Source: Chlorella sorokiniana
Lineage: Eukaryota > Chlorophyta > Trebouxiophyceae > Chlorellales > Chlorellaceae
DNA: 64,000 nt
Direction: 5' to 3'
NCBI GenBank assembly: GCA_025917655.1
Contig: CP084612.1
Span: forward strand, 1,488,001 to 1,552,000
Numbering within the stretch: the first letter of the stretch is position 1; each line of letters opens with the position of its first letter. The notes under the pieces are model-generated. The model had not been told where the DNA came from. It did no database searches and saw only the letters and a list, made by a program, of their open reading frames with translations. Of the stretch, positions 21,641 through 31,944 are shown piece by piece. The translations under genes and the position numbers were made by a program.

Positions 21641-22145
21641 ACGGGGCAGCGAGGGCAGGACCCCCCGCCTGCCATGGAGCTGGAAGCCTCGCCCCCCCCG
21701 CCTGCCATGGAGCTGGAGCAGCGAGGGGGCAGCGACAGCCAGCGCTTGTGCAGTCAAGGGGGCGAACCCAGCCCGCCCAGGCGCAGCGCGGCCGCCCCAC
21801 CCGCACGCCTGTTGGGCTGCACCCGGGGCAGCAGTGCTGGCGGGTGCCCAACCTTGCTCCCGATCGATGCGCTCCAGGTCGAGCCACCGAGCGGGTTGTG
21901 CCTGTTGCAAGTTCCCTTGCGTCTGAAATGTCAGCCACCCACACTCCAGCGGCCCACCAACCGCGCTGTTGTTCTTTTCACCTGCGCCTGCTGCCAGCCC
22001 TGCGCTCCCCCTTTGGCAATCGCAAGGCCTTCCTTTTCCAACCTTGCACGCAAGCAGTGCACCGCTTTATTTCAGTTGCCGCAGCTGAGATGCCTGCTGC
22101 CGCACATGTGAGCAGTGCAGAGAATCATGACATGCCTGGGCTCCG
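21641..22145. other. Convergent intergenic region
   Basis: Between the ends of the dnaJ gene (+) and the SM-protein gene (-). Starts with a short duplicated phrase (CCCGCCTGCCATGGAGCTGGA at 21663 and 21698). No gene seen. Confidence 0.5.
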
Positions 22146-25100
22146 CTACAGGTCGCCAAACAGGTGCCCGCACAGCTCCCCGGGCTGCAGCAGCGCCGTC
22201 GCCCCCACCAGCACGCGCGGCGGCGGCCGAGGCGCGGCACCGGGGCCGGCCCCCACGCGTGCGCCTGGCTGCTGTGCCTGCTGTGCCGCCGCCGCCCGCT
22301 CGTCCACCGCTTGCAGCACCGCATGCAGCTCTGCAGGGAAAGCGGCACAGCAGCAGCCTCTCGATCTGAATCATTCTGAGAGAGGCGCTGGGACAGGGGG
22401 ATCGACTTCAGCCGAGGGGCACCTGCCCATGCAACAGCCTGCGCAGGCAGGGGACAGCCCGGCCCCCTGCGCCAGCGACCCAGCCGCCCCCACTGCTGCC
22501 GCAGCCGCCGCGCTGCCGCGGCGCAGCTGCCTACCCGCGATGCTGAGGCCGCCGACGACGAAGAGGATGACGGTGGGGCAGTCCGAGGGCTTGGGGCCCG
22601 CCTGCAGGCCGAAGCGGCCGAGCCCCGAGCGCAGCAGGCCCGACAGCGAGGTGGCCCCAGCGTGCAGGTCGGGCAGGGCCGCGTCCCGCAGCACCGCGTC
22701 TGCACAGCGAGGCGGGCGCAGCGGGCGCAGCGTGGGGTCAGCGCAAAGCAGCGACCTAGCAGCGCGTTCACCAGGCCAACGGAGCCTGGTGGCTGAAGCA
22801 GAGAATGCGAGGCAGCCGGTGCAACGCAGCAGGCGGCAGCGCAAGGCAGAGGGCAGCCGCGGCGCCGCCGCACCCGCAAGCTGCGCGAGCAGCGCGCGTG
22901 TGCCGCGGTGCGCCGTCGTCCCCATCGCCGCGAGGTGCTTCGCTGCCTTGAGGTGCGCCGTCCGGAAGGCCGCCAGCTGGCGCATGCGCCCCAGCAGCGC
23001 CAGCACAGCGTCCCGTGCCTCCAGCCGCAGCGCCGGCAGCTGCTCCGCAGCGCCGCCGCCGTCGCCGCCGCTGCTCGCAGCAGACGCAGCTTCCACGTCC
23101 CCGGGGCTCTCCCAGCCCTCGTCCGTGCCCCAGCCCTCGTCTCCGCCGCCGCTGCCGCCGGGCGACGGCTGCTCCCCCGCCCCAGCCGCCCGCCGTGCAG
23201 CCGCCGCACGGCGGCACAGCCGCCCAAGCGACCACGCCTCATCAGCTCCTCCCGCAGAGTGGCTGGTGAGTGCGTCGGTGCTGCTGGGGGTACCGCTGGT
23301 ACCGCTGGCCATTGCTGCCTCCACCAGCGCGTCCGCCAGCTCCGCCTCCTGCTGCGGCTGCAGGGCGGGCGCAGCGCCGCCCTCGCCCGCCGCATACCTG
23401 CACGTGCCACCGGCGCAGCATTTCGTTGCAGCTGGTGTGGCAACCCGGCAGCCCAGCCGATTTCAAAAAGTCTGATCTGCCGGCAAGAATAGCAGTTTGC
23501 GGAATGGGTGGGCTTCAGGGCAGCGCAGGATGCAGTACTGCCTCCCCTCGCCCCCTTCACCCCGCTCCCCCGCCCGCATAAGCCTCACCAGGGCAGGAAA
23601 GCGGGCAGCCAGCAGTACGCCGCCAGCACCAGCAGCGCGACGTCTGCCAGCTGCAGCGGCAAGGCGGCGCCGTCTGCCGCACCGCCGCCAGCCGCCAGCT
23701 GGCACAACTCTGCGAGGTGTGACGCCGCCGCCTCCCGCGACTCCCCGCACGCAAACAGCAGCGCGCGCTCCTCCCGCGCAAGCGCCTCCACCCCTCGAAC
23801 ACGCTGCCCTCCAGCGCCGCCGCCGCCGCCTCAGCCAGCTGCAGCAGCGGCGCGTGGCGCGCGGCAGCGGCGGCGGACGAGCGGCGCAGCGTGTCGGCGA
23901 GGGCCCGCAGCTCTTCGGCGGAGATGCTGCCGGGCTTGAAGCGCGCTGCGGGCGCCACGCCTCCCTGCGGTCCCCACAACAAGCGGCGAGTGTGCAAGGC
24001 AGCAGCAGCTTGAATGCAGACAGCGACAGCAGCAGCAGCAGCATGCGATCAGCGGCGGCCCAACAACACGCGCATGAGGGGCGAGCAGGCTGCCGTGCGG
24101 TTGCGGGCCGCCACGCACGACCCGCACGCTGCGCCGCGCCAGCGCCAGCAGCACCCAACAGCAGCCGCCCACCTTGCGGCACGCCTCCCGCAGCCACTTG
24201 CGCACGAACAGCGGGCCGTCCCGTCCCCGCCGGCTCAGCAGGAACTCCAGCCAGCGCTCCGCCTGCCGGGTGAGTGGGTGGGGGGTGGGAAGGGGGCGGT
24301 GGCGTTGCATGTGCGAGCACCTTGCACCGCCGCATGTGCAGCTGTTGCCGAGATCTCCGACCCAATCGGCAGAATGTGGCTGTTGGGAAAACTGCGGTCG
24401 GCATGCTTGCGCCGCTCTCCCCACCCCACCCCTCCTCACCTCTGCGTCGTTGGGGTGGCGCAGGCTGCCCGGCAGCAGGCTGGGCGCGCCCCTGCCGCCG
24501 CCGTCGCCCCCAGCCGCTCGCCGTTCCTCGGATGGCTGGTCCAGGCTGGGCATCTGCACTTGGGCACACACCGCCGGCGCGGCAGCGCTGCCCCCGCCGC
24601 CGCAGCCTGCGGCCGGCTGGCTCTGCGGCTGCTGCAGCGCCACAGCCTGCTCCGCTCCCCTTCGCTGCTGCTGCTGCTCTTGCTGCTGTTCCTGCTCTTG
24701 CTGCTGCCCTTCCTGCTGCCCTTCCTGCTGCTGTGCCTGCTGCTGCAGGGCGCTGTACATGCGCTGAGCCAGCAGGTCCGCATGCTGGGCGGGGCTCACG
24801 GGGTCCAGGGCTCGGTCCACAAGCACCAGCGCGGCCGGCGGCGCATCCTGCGCCAGCGGCGGCACGAATGCCATGGCCCTGCAGACGGCGCGGCTGCAGG
24901 GCCCCAACGCAAAGGCTTCGGGGCGGTGGCCCAGCGCCGCCGCAGCATCCACGAGCGCGTGGGCCAGCAGGGTGAGGCCTGTGGAGCCGCTGCTGCCGCC
25001 GCCGCCGCCAGGCTCGTTGTCGTCGGAGTCGTCGCCGGCGCCGGCGGCAGGCACGGCGCTGCAGCCCGCGGGCAGGCCCCCGGAGCGCGGCGCCGTCGCG

Positions 25101-25632
25101 GCGGCGGCCGACGGCGGCAGCACAAAGGCGGCTGAGCTCAGCGGGCACAGCGGCAGCGGGCTGTGCGCGAGCGCCACGCTGCAGGGGCCCCCGCCGCCGC
25201 CCGCCGCGCCTCGTTCAGCTGCTGCTGCCAGGCCGCGGCGAAGGCTGCGTAGCAGGCGCTGCTGTACATGCCGGCCACCTCGTCGTGGTGGGCTGCCTGT
25301 GAGACGGAGCAAAGCACTGTGAACTGCGCTGCCGCTGGGTGCAGGCGCGCCGCCGCCAGGACCGCCGCCTCGGCATCCGCCAGCAGCGAGGTGACGAGGA
25401 AGGCGACTCGCCGCACGGGCCCGCCGCTCAGCAGGGCTGCTGTTGCCAAGTCTGCTGGCGTGGCGGCTCCAAGGTCGCACACACTGGCTGGCCCGAGCTC
25501 GTGGAGAGCCTTCAGCCCCACACACGCAGCCACCGCCTCGGCGGCGCCAGCGTCCAGGTACAGCAGGCTGCCCGCGAGCTCGTGGCGCTGCTGCTGCAGG
25601 CAGCGTTTTGCGGCCTCGTAAACGCTGGCCAT
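22146..25632 (-). CDS. Sec1/Munc18-family protein, SCFD2-like
   Basis: SM proteins guide SNARE assembly in membrane traffic; SCFD2 is a divergent, poorly studied branch. Start ATG 25630-25632 (MASVYEAAKRCLQQQRHELA, GSLLYLDAGAAEAVAACVGL); an upstream TTG is not a likely start. Next come RRVAFLVTSLLADAEAAVLA, FTVLCSVSQAAHHDEV and PPAALVLVDRALDPVSPAQH, equivalent to the VFVDRTLDL segment of SCFD2. A Gln-rich insert (about 24660-24760) and RWLEFLLSRRGRDGPLFVRK follow. Near the end, SLSGLLRSGLGRFGL...PSDCPTVILFVVGGLSIA matches the SCFD2 LTDLLKTG...SDYPLLILFVVGG block, and the terminus is VGATALLQPGELCGHLFGDL, stop at 22146. Frame breaks at CCCCC 25188-25192, CCCC 23791-23794 and near 22755 fit the homopolymer pattern. 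Exon borders in the middle are approximate. Confidence 0.8.
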
Positions 25633-26113
25633 GGCCGCGTGAGGCAAGGCGCGAGCCAACAAGCGATCGGTTCCCCTTTGCCTGCCTCGGACTGTTGCGT
25701 TGTTATTTGGTTATTGCGGTGAGTAAGCAGCAGCGATTTAAGAAGCAACAAACGCAATCAATCGCCCACCATTTCCTGAGTTTCCACATGGAAAATGTAC
25801 CGAAAATACCTTTTTCCTGCCCAACTGCAACTTTTCTGTAATTTACTAAGAAATTTGACGGGACTGGTAGCTCGAAGGATCGCAAGTAGTGCAGCGTGCG
25901 ATGGTGAGTTTTGTCGTGCAGCTCCTGTGTTTGTTCGACTCATAAACAGTTTCCCTTCCTATGTATGCGACTGCCGCAAGTTATCGGGAACCTGGCAATC
26001 ATGCTCCAACTTCTCCGACACCGCAGCCGACAGCCGCCGCCAGAGAGCGCCAGCACTGCCGCGCTTACAGTCTGTTTGCACCAAGTGATTTGTTCCAATG
26101 GCTGCGTTGCGGC
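25633..26113. other. Divergent promoter region
   Basis: Between the SM-protein gene (-) and the NTPase gene (+). AT-richer than average around 25690-25960; no gene recognised. Confidence 0.45.
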
Positions 26114-27114
26114 ATGCAGACTGTATCATCTGCCATCACCGCTGCCGGACAGCTGTCGGTTGTTGTGGCGTCGAAGAACAGCGTGAAAATACACGCAGTG
26201 GCCGCCGCCTTGAAGAAAGCACTGCCGGGAGTGCCACACAGCGTTGTAGGTGGGCGCTCAGGCTGCGACGCTTGCAGTTGGGTTTGCATGTTTTTTTATG
26301 CTGTTGAGTACAGAGTGTCCACTCATGTCCTCTGTTTCGTGACGGTGTACAGGCGTCAGCTCCCAATCAGGTGTTCCAGACCAGCCCTTTGGCGACGCGG
26401 AAACGCTGCGAGGGGCCTTTAACCGCGTGGACAGCATCTGCCTGCCGCAGCACGAAGGCTGCCTGCTGGTGGCAATAGAGGGAGGCGTGGGCTTTGCCCC
26501 GCAGCTGCCGCCCCCGCCTGCTGAGCTCTGCGGCGGGCGCCACCCCCGCCTGCCGCTACCAGCCTGGCAGCAGCGCGGCAGCAGCAGCAGGTGCAGCAGG
26601 GCGAGGCAACACAGCTGGAGTGCTTCGCGTGGGTGGTGGTGCGGGCGCCCGGGGCGGCGCCACCAGCCACGCGCGTACCGCCAGCTTCCCGCTGCCTGCC
26701 GCGGTCGCCGAGCTGGTGCTGCGCGAGGGCCTAGAGCTGGGCGACGCCGACGACCGAGTGTTTGGCAGGTGCATGACTCTGCACGTCGCTGCCGCAAGCG
26801 CTGCTGCGCACATGGTGGGCGCGCATGCCTCCTGCCGTCCTTTGCCTGCTGCATCTGCTTGCATGCCCATGCAGGCACCAGGCCCATGTGGGCCTGATGC
26901 CTTGTTCTTCCCCAACCGACTGCATTCTGATTTACTATGTGCTTGCAGGGTCAAGTCGGGGCAGGGCAGCGGCACCATTGGCCAGCTCACAGGCGGCCTG
27001 CTGACTCGGCAGTCGTACTATGAGCACGCTGCGCTGTGCGCCCTCATCCCGCTCATGAACCCGCGCCTCTTCCCTGGCTTCCAGCTGGCTGCCGACGTCG
27101 ACGCTGCCCCCTGA
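26114..27114 (+). CDS. Non-canonical purine NTP phosphatase, YjjX/DUF84 family
   Basis: The family removes ITP/XTP from the nucleotide pool. Exon 1 (26114-26249) MQTVSSAITAAGQLSVVVAS, KNSVKIHAVAAALKK has the nucleotide-binding ASKN-V-KI motif. Exon 2 (26353-26768): GVPDQPFGDAETLRGAFNRV (family SGV-DQP-G-ETL-GA-NR motif), LLVAIEGGVG, LECFAWVVVRAPG, HARTASFPLPAAVAELVLRE, LELGDADDRVFG. Exon 3 (26949-27114): GSGTIGQLTGGLLTRQSYYE, HAALCALIPLMNP, stop 27112-27114. Frame breaks at CCCCC 26543-26547 and GGGG 26651-26654, each one base short. An Ala/Gln-rich insert sits between the third and fourth motifs. Confidence 0.85.
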
Positions 27115-27533
27115 CCTCCCTTGCTGTCAGCTTACAACCGGTTGGAACATGCCTTGCTGCAACATCTGCGAGTCGGATCAGCTGACCAGCCCCAGGTGGA
27201 GGGCGGAAGGCGGCAACAAGCAAGCTGGCCGCCAAATGTGCCGGCCTCCCCAAGGATGCCTGCCTTCAGTCGTCCAGCAGCTCGAGGTTGGCGGTACCAG
27301 GACCCTCCAGGGGTGCTTGGATGTAGTTGTACAGGCAGCTGCAGGGAAGCGGCATGGATTGGAGACCCGGCTGTGTCAGAATTGCGGTGATGAAAGTTTG
27401 AGCAGGTGTACATGCAACGATTGCAAGCATGCCGAATTCATGCCACGTTGACTGCAGCCTGCCTGCACAGCAACGAGAAAAAGGGGAACCATCTCACACC
27501 TGCGAGTGACAACCCCATTACTGTCCACCATTG
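27115..27533. other. Convergent intergenic region
   Basis: No gene supported between the NTPase stop and the minus-strand unknown gene. Confidence 0.4.
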
Positions 27534-28256
27534 CTAGCAGCAGCTGCTGCGCCTGCACGCCCGCACGTCAAAGAAGCGCTGCAGCAGGCGGGGGCTGAGC
27601 GTGCGGCACGCGCTGCTGACCGGCACAACGATCTGCGTGCGCAGCACTGGTGCGGCTGTGGGAGCCGCGGGAACCGCCGCCGCTGCTGCAGGTTCATCAG
27701 GCGCGCCCTGCTGCTGCTGGCGCTCGTCCTGCTGCAGCCCTGCCGCCTGCTGCTGCTGCGTGCTGGGCTCTGCCTCCTGCTGCTGCTGCTGCTGGCGAGC
27801 CTTCTTGCTGCCGCGCCCAGCTGCTGCATGATGCTGCAGAGCAGCCTCGGAGCCGTCTGGCGCAACCTGCACCAGGGTTGGACGGGAGGCTGGGGCATGA
27901 TGCTCAACACAGACCGCTGCCTGGCGGCACAGAACCCCAAGCTGCTCCCCGCTCCGCCATGCTTCCCCAGCACACCTGCGGCGGTGGGTCCTCGTCGCCC
28001 TCTGGCGCAGCAGCGTGCTGGTCGCTGCTGGGCGCCTGCTCCCACTGCACCAAGTAGTAATAGAGCGCCGCGTGGGGGCTCCACCGCAGTTCTGCCGCTT
28101 TGCTCTCAATGTGCAGCACGGTATAGACAGCATAGAGGTCGGTGGGGTCGGCCAGCTCGTACTTTGCATCTCCACGTGACGGAATGGCGGCCCTGAAGTC
28201 GGGTACGGCTGCACAGTGTCCAGTGCAGCGCGGTTTGTGCGCCACTTGCGCTGCAT
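27534..28256 (-). CDS. Uncharacterised protein, Gln/Ala-rich
   Basis: I do not recognise the family. Start ATG 28254-28256 in CGCCGCC context. Exon 1 reads MQRKWRTNRAALDTVQPYPD, FRAAIPSRGDAKYELADPTD, LYAVYTVLHIESKAAELRWS, PHAALYYYLVQWEQ and ends DPPPQ; this needs one base added at GGG 28201-28203 (plus strand). An intron (GTGTGC...GTGCAG) leads to VAPDGSEAALQHHAAAGRGS, a Gln-rich low-complexity region, and LRTQIVVPVSSACRTLSPRL then LQRFFDVRAC, stop at 27534. The end could extend toward 27376 if another base is missing near the stop. The conserved-looking part is the Tyr/Trp-rich exon 1, which has clear codon structure. Confidence 0.5.
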   Translation of the reverse strand: MQRKWRTNRAALDTVQPYPTSGPPFRHVEMQSTSWPTPPTSMLSIPCCTLRAKRQNCGGAPTRRSITTWCSGSRRPAATSTLLRQRATRTHRRRCAGEAWRSGEQLGVLCRQAAVCVEHHAPASRPTLVQVAPDGSEAALQHHAAAGRGSKKARQQQQQQEAEPSTQQQQAAGLQQDERQQQQGAPDEPAAAAAVPAAPTAAPVLRTQIVVPVSSACRTLSPRLLQRFFDVRACRRSSCC

Positions 28257-28592
28257 GGCGGCGGCTGTGGTGGTCGATGGCTGGAGGCGGGCGGCCCTGG
28301 CTAGTTCGCGGCTGCGCAGCAGTATACACAGTCGTGCCTGATGTGTTTGTCACCAATACATGTCTAAGATACTCCTAAGCAGGAAGAGCCGGGGCGAAAC
28401 TAGCAAATTGCTGCGATCGTAAAGGCTCGGCGTAAGCTTAGCTTCTTCTTCACAGACATGATGGATATAGGCTGGAGTTGCATGCACGCCGCACCAATTC
28501 ACATTGCAAGGAGCTGCTGAGCCTGCTGCGAGTCTCTCTCGTCCCTGCCCTCACGCTTCTGCCACGCCTCCTAGGTTGTCCACATCTTTGCC

Positions 28593-29652
28593 ATGTGTAA
28601 CCTGTCTCGTGGGCGCCGATCTCACCGCTTTCAGAGAGCCGCGGGCGTGCGGGCTGTGGCTTCGCGCGTGGTGGCACCGCGGCGGGGGCGCTACGCTCCC
28701 CCGACAGCTTCCATGGCGGCCTCCAGGACGGAGGGTGGCAGTCCAAGAGGCGGTGGCGACGATGGAGGAGGGGCAAGCGGCGGTGACAGCAGAGCCGGCG
28801 GCGACGGTGGTGGTAATAATGCCCAACGCAGGCGAGTTTTGGTTCCATGTGCTTGCCTAGCACGCCCACATGGCCTGCCTCAACATTTTGGCTCCCTGTC
28901 CTTGCCAAGCACACCTGAGCGGCCTGCCTCGAATGCCTGTAAATGTTGCCTGCGCTAGTGCAACGGTCTAGCAGCGGCCTAGCAGCACAGCCACAGGCAG
29001 GGACATCCCGCCTGCTGGCGGCAGCAGAAATGCCGTGCTGTTACAGCTAGAACCCACCACCATGCGTGCAGGCTTTCTGCAGGAACTGAATGTTCCCGGG
29101 CGGCGCTGTTCGTTTCCCTGTCAGCTTCACCGCAACGCATGTGATTGCTTTCTGCCTGGGTCGCGCACCAGCAGCTCCTCCAGCTTACCCTCCAGCTTGC
29201 TGATTGAAAGCAAAGAGCGGCGCTGTGCCTCCAAGGCCGCAACACAAGGTATTGATTACTGTCTGCCAGGCCCGCGCATCAGAAGCTCACCGACCATGCC
29301 CTCCAGCTTGCTCACAGCGCATGCATGCGGTCGTTGTCTTACCCCTGCATGATCAGCTGGCCCAGCTTGCCTTCCAGCCTGTCCATGCGCCTGTCTGAGC
29401 GCTGCTGCTGCTCGCGCATGCTGGTCTTCAGCTCTATCTTCACATTGGAGATGCTTGTCTTCAAGTGAAGATGGAGTTGAGGATGTATATGAGCAAGCAG
29501 CAGAAGCGTGCAGACAGCCGCATGGACAAGCTGAAGGGCCAGCTGGGCCAGCTGATCATGCGGGGGTCAGACAACGACTGCATGCATGCGCGTATGAGCA
29601 AGCTGGAGGGCATGGTGGGCGAGCTGCTGATGTGCAGGCCTGGCAGAAAGTA
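28593..29652 (+). pseudogene. Small family, copy D (rearranged)
   Basis: Exon 1 (28593-28831) is a good family member: MCNLSRGRRSHRFQRAAGVR, ASRVVAPRRGRYAPP then TEGGSPRGGGDDGGG. Here, unlike the other copies, transit and Gly-rich parts share one frame. It ends at a GC donor (CGCAG|GCGAGT), in a phase that differs from copies B and C. Downstream, instead of one exon 2, there are fragments of the coiled-coil exon on both strands: minus-strand pieces at about 29150-29225 and 29258-29460, and a plus-strand piece at 29465-29652 (KQQKRADSRMDKLKGQLGQL...MVGELLMCRPGRK). No continuous product is supported. Confidence 0.6.
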
Positions 29653-29655
29653 GTT
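29258..29655. repeat. Inverted repeat of the coiled-coil exon
   Basis: Left arm about 29258-29460 (minus-sense coiled-coil exon) and right arm about 29462-29655 (plus-sense copy) are head-to-head around 29461, where the junction reads CTTGTCTTCAAGTGAAGATGG. Both arms include GACAACGAC-GCATGCATGCG and end in CTGGCAGA. The arms are clearly diverged, so the inversion is not recent. Confidence 0.8.
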
Positions 29656-29900
29656 GATACCTTGCGTAGCGGGCCTTGAAGGCAGCGCCGTACCTTGCTT
29701 TCAAGCCGCGCTGACTCTGTAATTTTGCAGCAATTCAGCCAGGCTGTGAAAGACATTGACATGCAGCAAGATGCGCAGACTGGACAGACAGCGGCTGCAT
29801 CACGACTTCCCTGGTCTGATCACACACCACTCTGGGGATACGGGACTGTCGCTCTTTGGGATCCCGCAAAATCATTGACCTTCACCTGCTGCCGCCGCCG
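29656..29900 (+). other. Family-type 3' UTR
   Basis: Matches the region downstream of copies A and B, for example CAGACTGGACAGACAGC...CCCTGGTCTGATCACACACC...CTCTGGGG (minus-strand equivalents near 2200-2290 and 3700-3780). Supports head-to-tail arrangement of family units here too. Confidence 0.6.
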
Positions 29901-29910
29901 CTTCTCCTGC

Positions 29911-29936
29911 TGCTCAATGGTTGCAACCATTGAGCA
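29911..29936. repeat. Perfect 26-bp palindrome
   Basis: TGCTCAATGGTTG|CAACCATTGAGCA is an exact palindrome with no loop. It lies between copies D and C. Confidence 0.95.
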
Positions 29937-29969
29937 ATTGCAACTGCAATCAGCACGTCGCTGCTCTGG

Positions 29970-30004
29970 GACACACAGATGCCCGTGCCCGGCATCTGTG
30001 TGTC
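29970..30004. repeat. 14-bp stem hairpin
   Basis: GACACACAGATGCC (29970-29983) pairs exactly with GGCATCTGTGTGTC (29991-30004) around a 7-nt loop. Confidence 0.9.
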
Positions 30005-30120
30005 TACATGCTTGCGCACTACGGGGGGAAAAGAGGCGGCAGAATAAGCAGGGCAGACTACACTGAGGCAACTGCACAAGCAACCTGAGCTTCACAAACA
30101 TTCGACACGTGGGATTTCAG

Positions 30121-30190
30121 CACATGTGCTGTGGCGCCTGCATGCATGTGCTGTGACGCCTCCGTGTATGCAGCTGCTCGACTTCTCTTG
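30121..30190 (+). promoter_or_regulatory. Conserved upstream module before copy C
   Basis: Plus-strand counterpart of the minus-strand module at 3427-3475: ATGTGCTGTGACGCCTCC then GTGTATGCAGCTGCTCGAC. It sits about 400 nt before copy C. Confidence 0.45.
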
Positions 30191-30557
30191 CAACTTTATC
30201 TGGTGTGCCCAGCACAGCGCGTACGTGCCGTTGGAAACCCCATGTCTCTCGGGCAGCCTCCCAGGTAGCCCTTCAGCACACGGTTGCAGATGCTGCAGGC
30301 CGCAGCGCTCACGCGGTCCTGCCCCAACGCAGCAGGCCATGCATAACCACTTTGCGCCCTTGCCGCCGACCCCATTGTTTGAAGGGTAGAGGCTTAAGGA
30401 TGAAGAGCCCAAAAGCACAGAGTTGATACATGCCAGCTCCCTCGAAGAGGACCTCGGCGCCCTGCGCGCCCGTTTCGTGTGCTGGGCCTGCTGTGAGCCC
30501 TTCCTCGTCCTGCCCTCGCACGTTTGTGACGCGTTCTAGGTTGTCCACATCGTAATC

Positions 30558-31325
30558 ATGCGTACCTTGTCTCGTGCAGCGCCGATCTCACCTCCTTCAG
30601 CAACCCGCAGGCGCGCCGCGGTGGCTTCGTGCGTTGTGGCTCAGCGCCGGGCGCGGTACGCTCCCAAACGGCTGCCTTGGCTGCCTCCCAGGCGGAGGGC
30701 GGCAGCCGGCGAGGCGGCGACGACGGTGGACGAGGCTACAGCGGCGGCGGCGGCGCCGGTAACGGTGGCGGCGGTGGTGGCGACGGCAGCCGCAGCGGTG
30801 ACAGCAGAGGCGGTGGGGGCGGTGGGGGCGATAGCCGCCCAGCGCAGGCAAGTAGTGGTTCCATGTGCTTGCCTAGCGCGCTCGAGTGGCCTGCCTCGAC
30901 GTTTAGGGATCCTGTCCTTGCTGCGCACAGTTGAGCGGCCTGCCTCAACTGCCTGCATCCCCTGCGGGTGTGTGCAGGTCTTTCTGCATGCACTGTACGA
31001 TGCCTTGGTGATAAATATCGTACTTTTTGTGGTGGGCAGTGCCATCTTTTGCTGGTGGATGCTGGTTAAGATGGAAGTGAGGGTGGACTCGCTGAAGACA
31101 AGCATTGGCGAGCTGAGGTCGGAGTTGAAGACCAGCATGCGCGAGCAGGAGAAACGCGCAGACAGGCGCATGGACGAGCTGGAGGAGCGCGCAGACAGGC
31201 GCATGGACAAGCTGGAGGGCAAGCTGGACCAGCTGATCATGCGGAGGTCACACGACGACCGCATGAGCAGGCTGGAGGGCATGTTGGGCGAGCTGCTGAT
31301 GCGCATGCCAGGCGAAGCTAGTTAA
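30558..31325 (+). CDS. Small family, copy C: transit peptide, Gly-rich linker, membrane segment, long coiled coil
   Basis: Exon 1 (30558-30847): MRTLSRAAPISPPSATRRRA (transit-like) to CVVAQRRARYAP, then in the neighbouring frame a Gly-rich linker (GGDDGGRGYSGGGGAGNGGG) ending GGGGDSRPAQ. One base added at CCC 30663-30665 joins the two frames. The 130-nt intron 30848-30977 has the GC donor CAG|GCAAGT. Exon 2 (30978-31325) joins in phase 0: VFLHALYDALVINIVLFVVG then SAIFCWWMLVKMEVRVDSLK, i.e. one membrane helix, then about 80 residues of heptad-like coiled coil (EKRADRRMDELEERADRRMD, KLEGKLDQLIMRRS) with stop at 31323-31325. Alternatively the whole span is one unspliced 255-residue frame, but the phase-0 splice and cross-copy conservation favour splicing. 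Function unknown; plastid membrane location inferred. Confidence 0.6.
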   Translation: MRTLSRAAPISPPSATRRRAAVASCVVAQRRARYAPKRLPWLPPRRRAAAGEAATTVDEATAAAAAPVTVAAVVATAAAAVTAEAVGAVGAIAAQRRQVVVPCACLARSSGLPRRLGILSLLRTVERPASTACIPCGCVQVFLHALYDALVINIVLFVVGSAIFCWWMLVKMEVRVDSLKTSIGELRSELKTSMREQEKRADRRMDELEERADRRMDKLEGKLDQLIMRRSHDDRMSRLEGMLGELLMRMPGEAS

Positions 31326-31944
31326 TTGCTTACCGATGCGGCCTTGGAGGCACACCGCCGCTCCTTACTGTCATGCCGCGGTGAGCGTGTAATTGTGCAG
31401 CGATTTCGCCAGGCCGTGAACGGTAGAGACATGAAGCGAGCTGTGCAGACTGGACAGTCAGCGACTACATCACTCGTGACGTGCTGACGCCACCTGCCTC
31501 TGCGTCCGCTTGCAGCTCCCGCAGCGCAAGCAGCCGTGCAAGAGCCGTGTGCCTGCTGGCGGCTGTGCACTCCGACTTCGTGGGCAGCCGGTCTGCCGCT
31601 TTTGCAGCTGCTTCGCATTGCAGCTGCGCCTGCCCGCAGTGGCTTCTTCGTGCGCAGCCAGCAAGCCCCTGCCATGCGTGATGGCCAGCGTTGCCAACAG
31701 CCTGGTGATGCGCGCTGCTGGGCTTCAACGGAAGCGCAGCCCGTCAGGGCAATCCACGCCCCAATGCAAACCAGCTCCAGTGCAAGGCCACTTCCTGCGA
31801 GCCCCTCCTCTGCAGCCAGGTCACCAGCACCGTTGAATGATGCATGCCCTTCGCCGACTGCGGCTGTCCTGCAGCAATTGGGGTGTGACCGCTGCGCACA
31901 TGCACACGGCCTATGGAAGGGTGTGGATGTGGATGTCCCAGATG
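31326..31944. other. Convergent intergenic region
   Basis: Between copy C and HSCB ends. The first 150 nt resemble the family 3' UTR (TTGGAGGCAC...GTGCAGACTGGACAG). Nothing else recognised. Confidence 0.45.

Noticed and set aside
21748-23475. A 575-codon plus-strand frame opposite the SM-protein gene
   Set aside because: Low-complexity composition and no motif; the minus strand carries conserved SCFD2 blocks and splice sites.
30659-30694. A 36-nt intron between transit and Gly-rich parts of copy C
   Set aside because: It has GT and AG ends but removing it does not change frame, and the matching stretch in copies A and B has another length; a missing base at CCC 30663-30665 fits all copies.
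31465-31728. Short minus-strand frame downstream of HSCB
   Set aside because: No motif; lies in the 3' flank past a confident HSCB stop codon.
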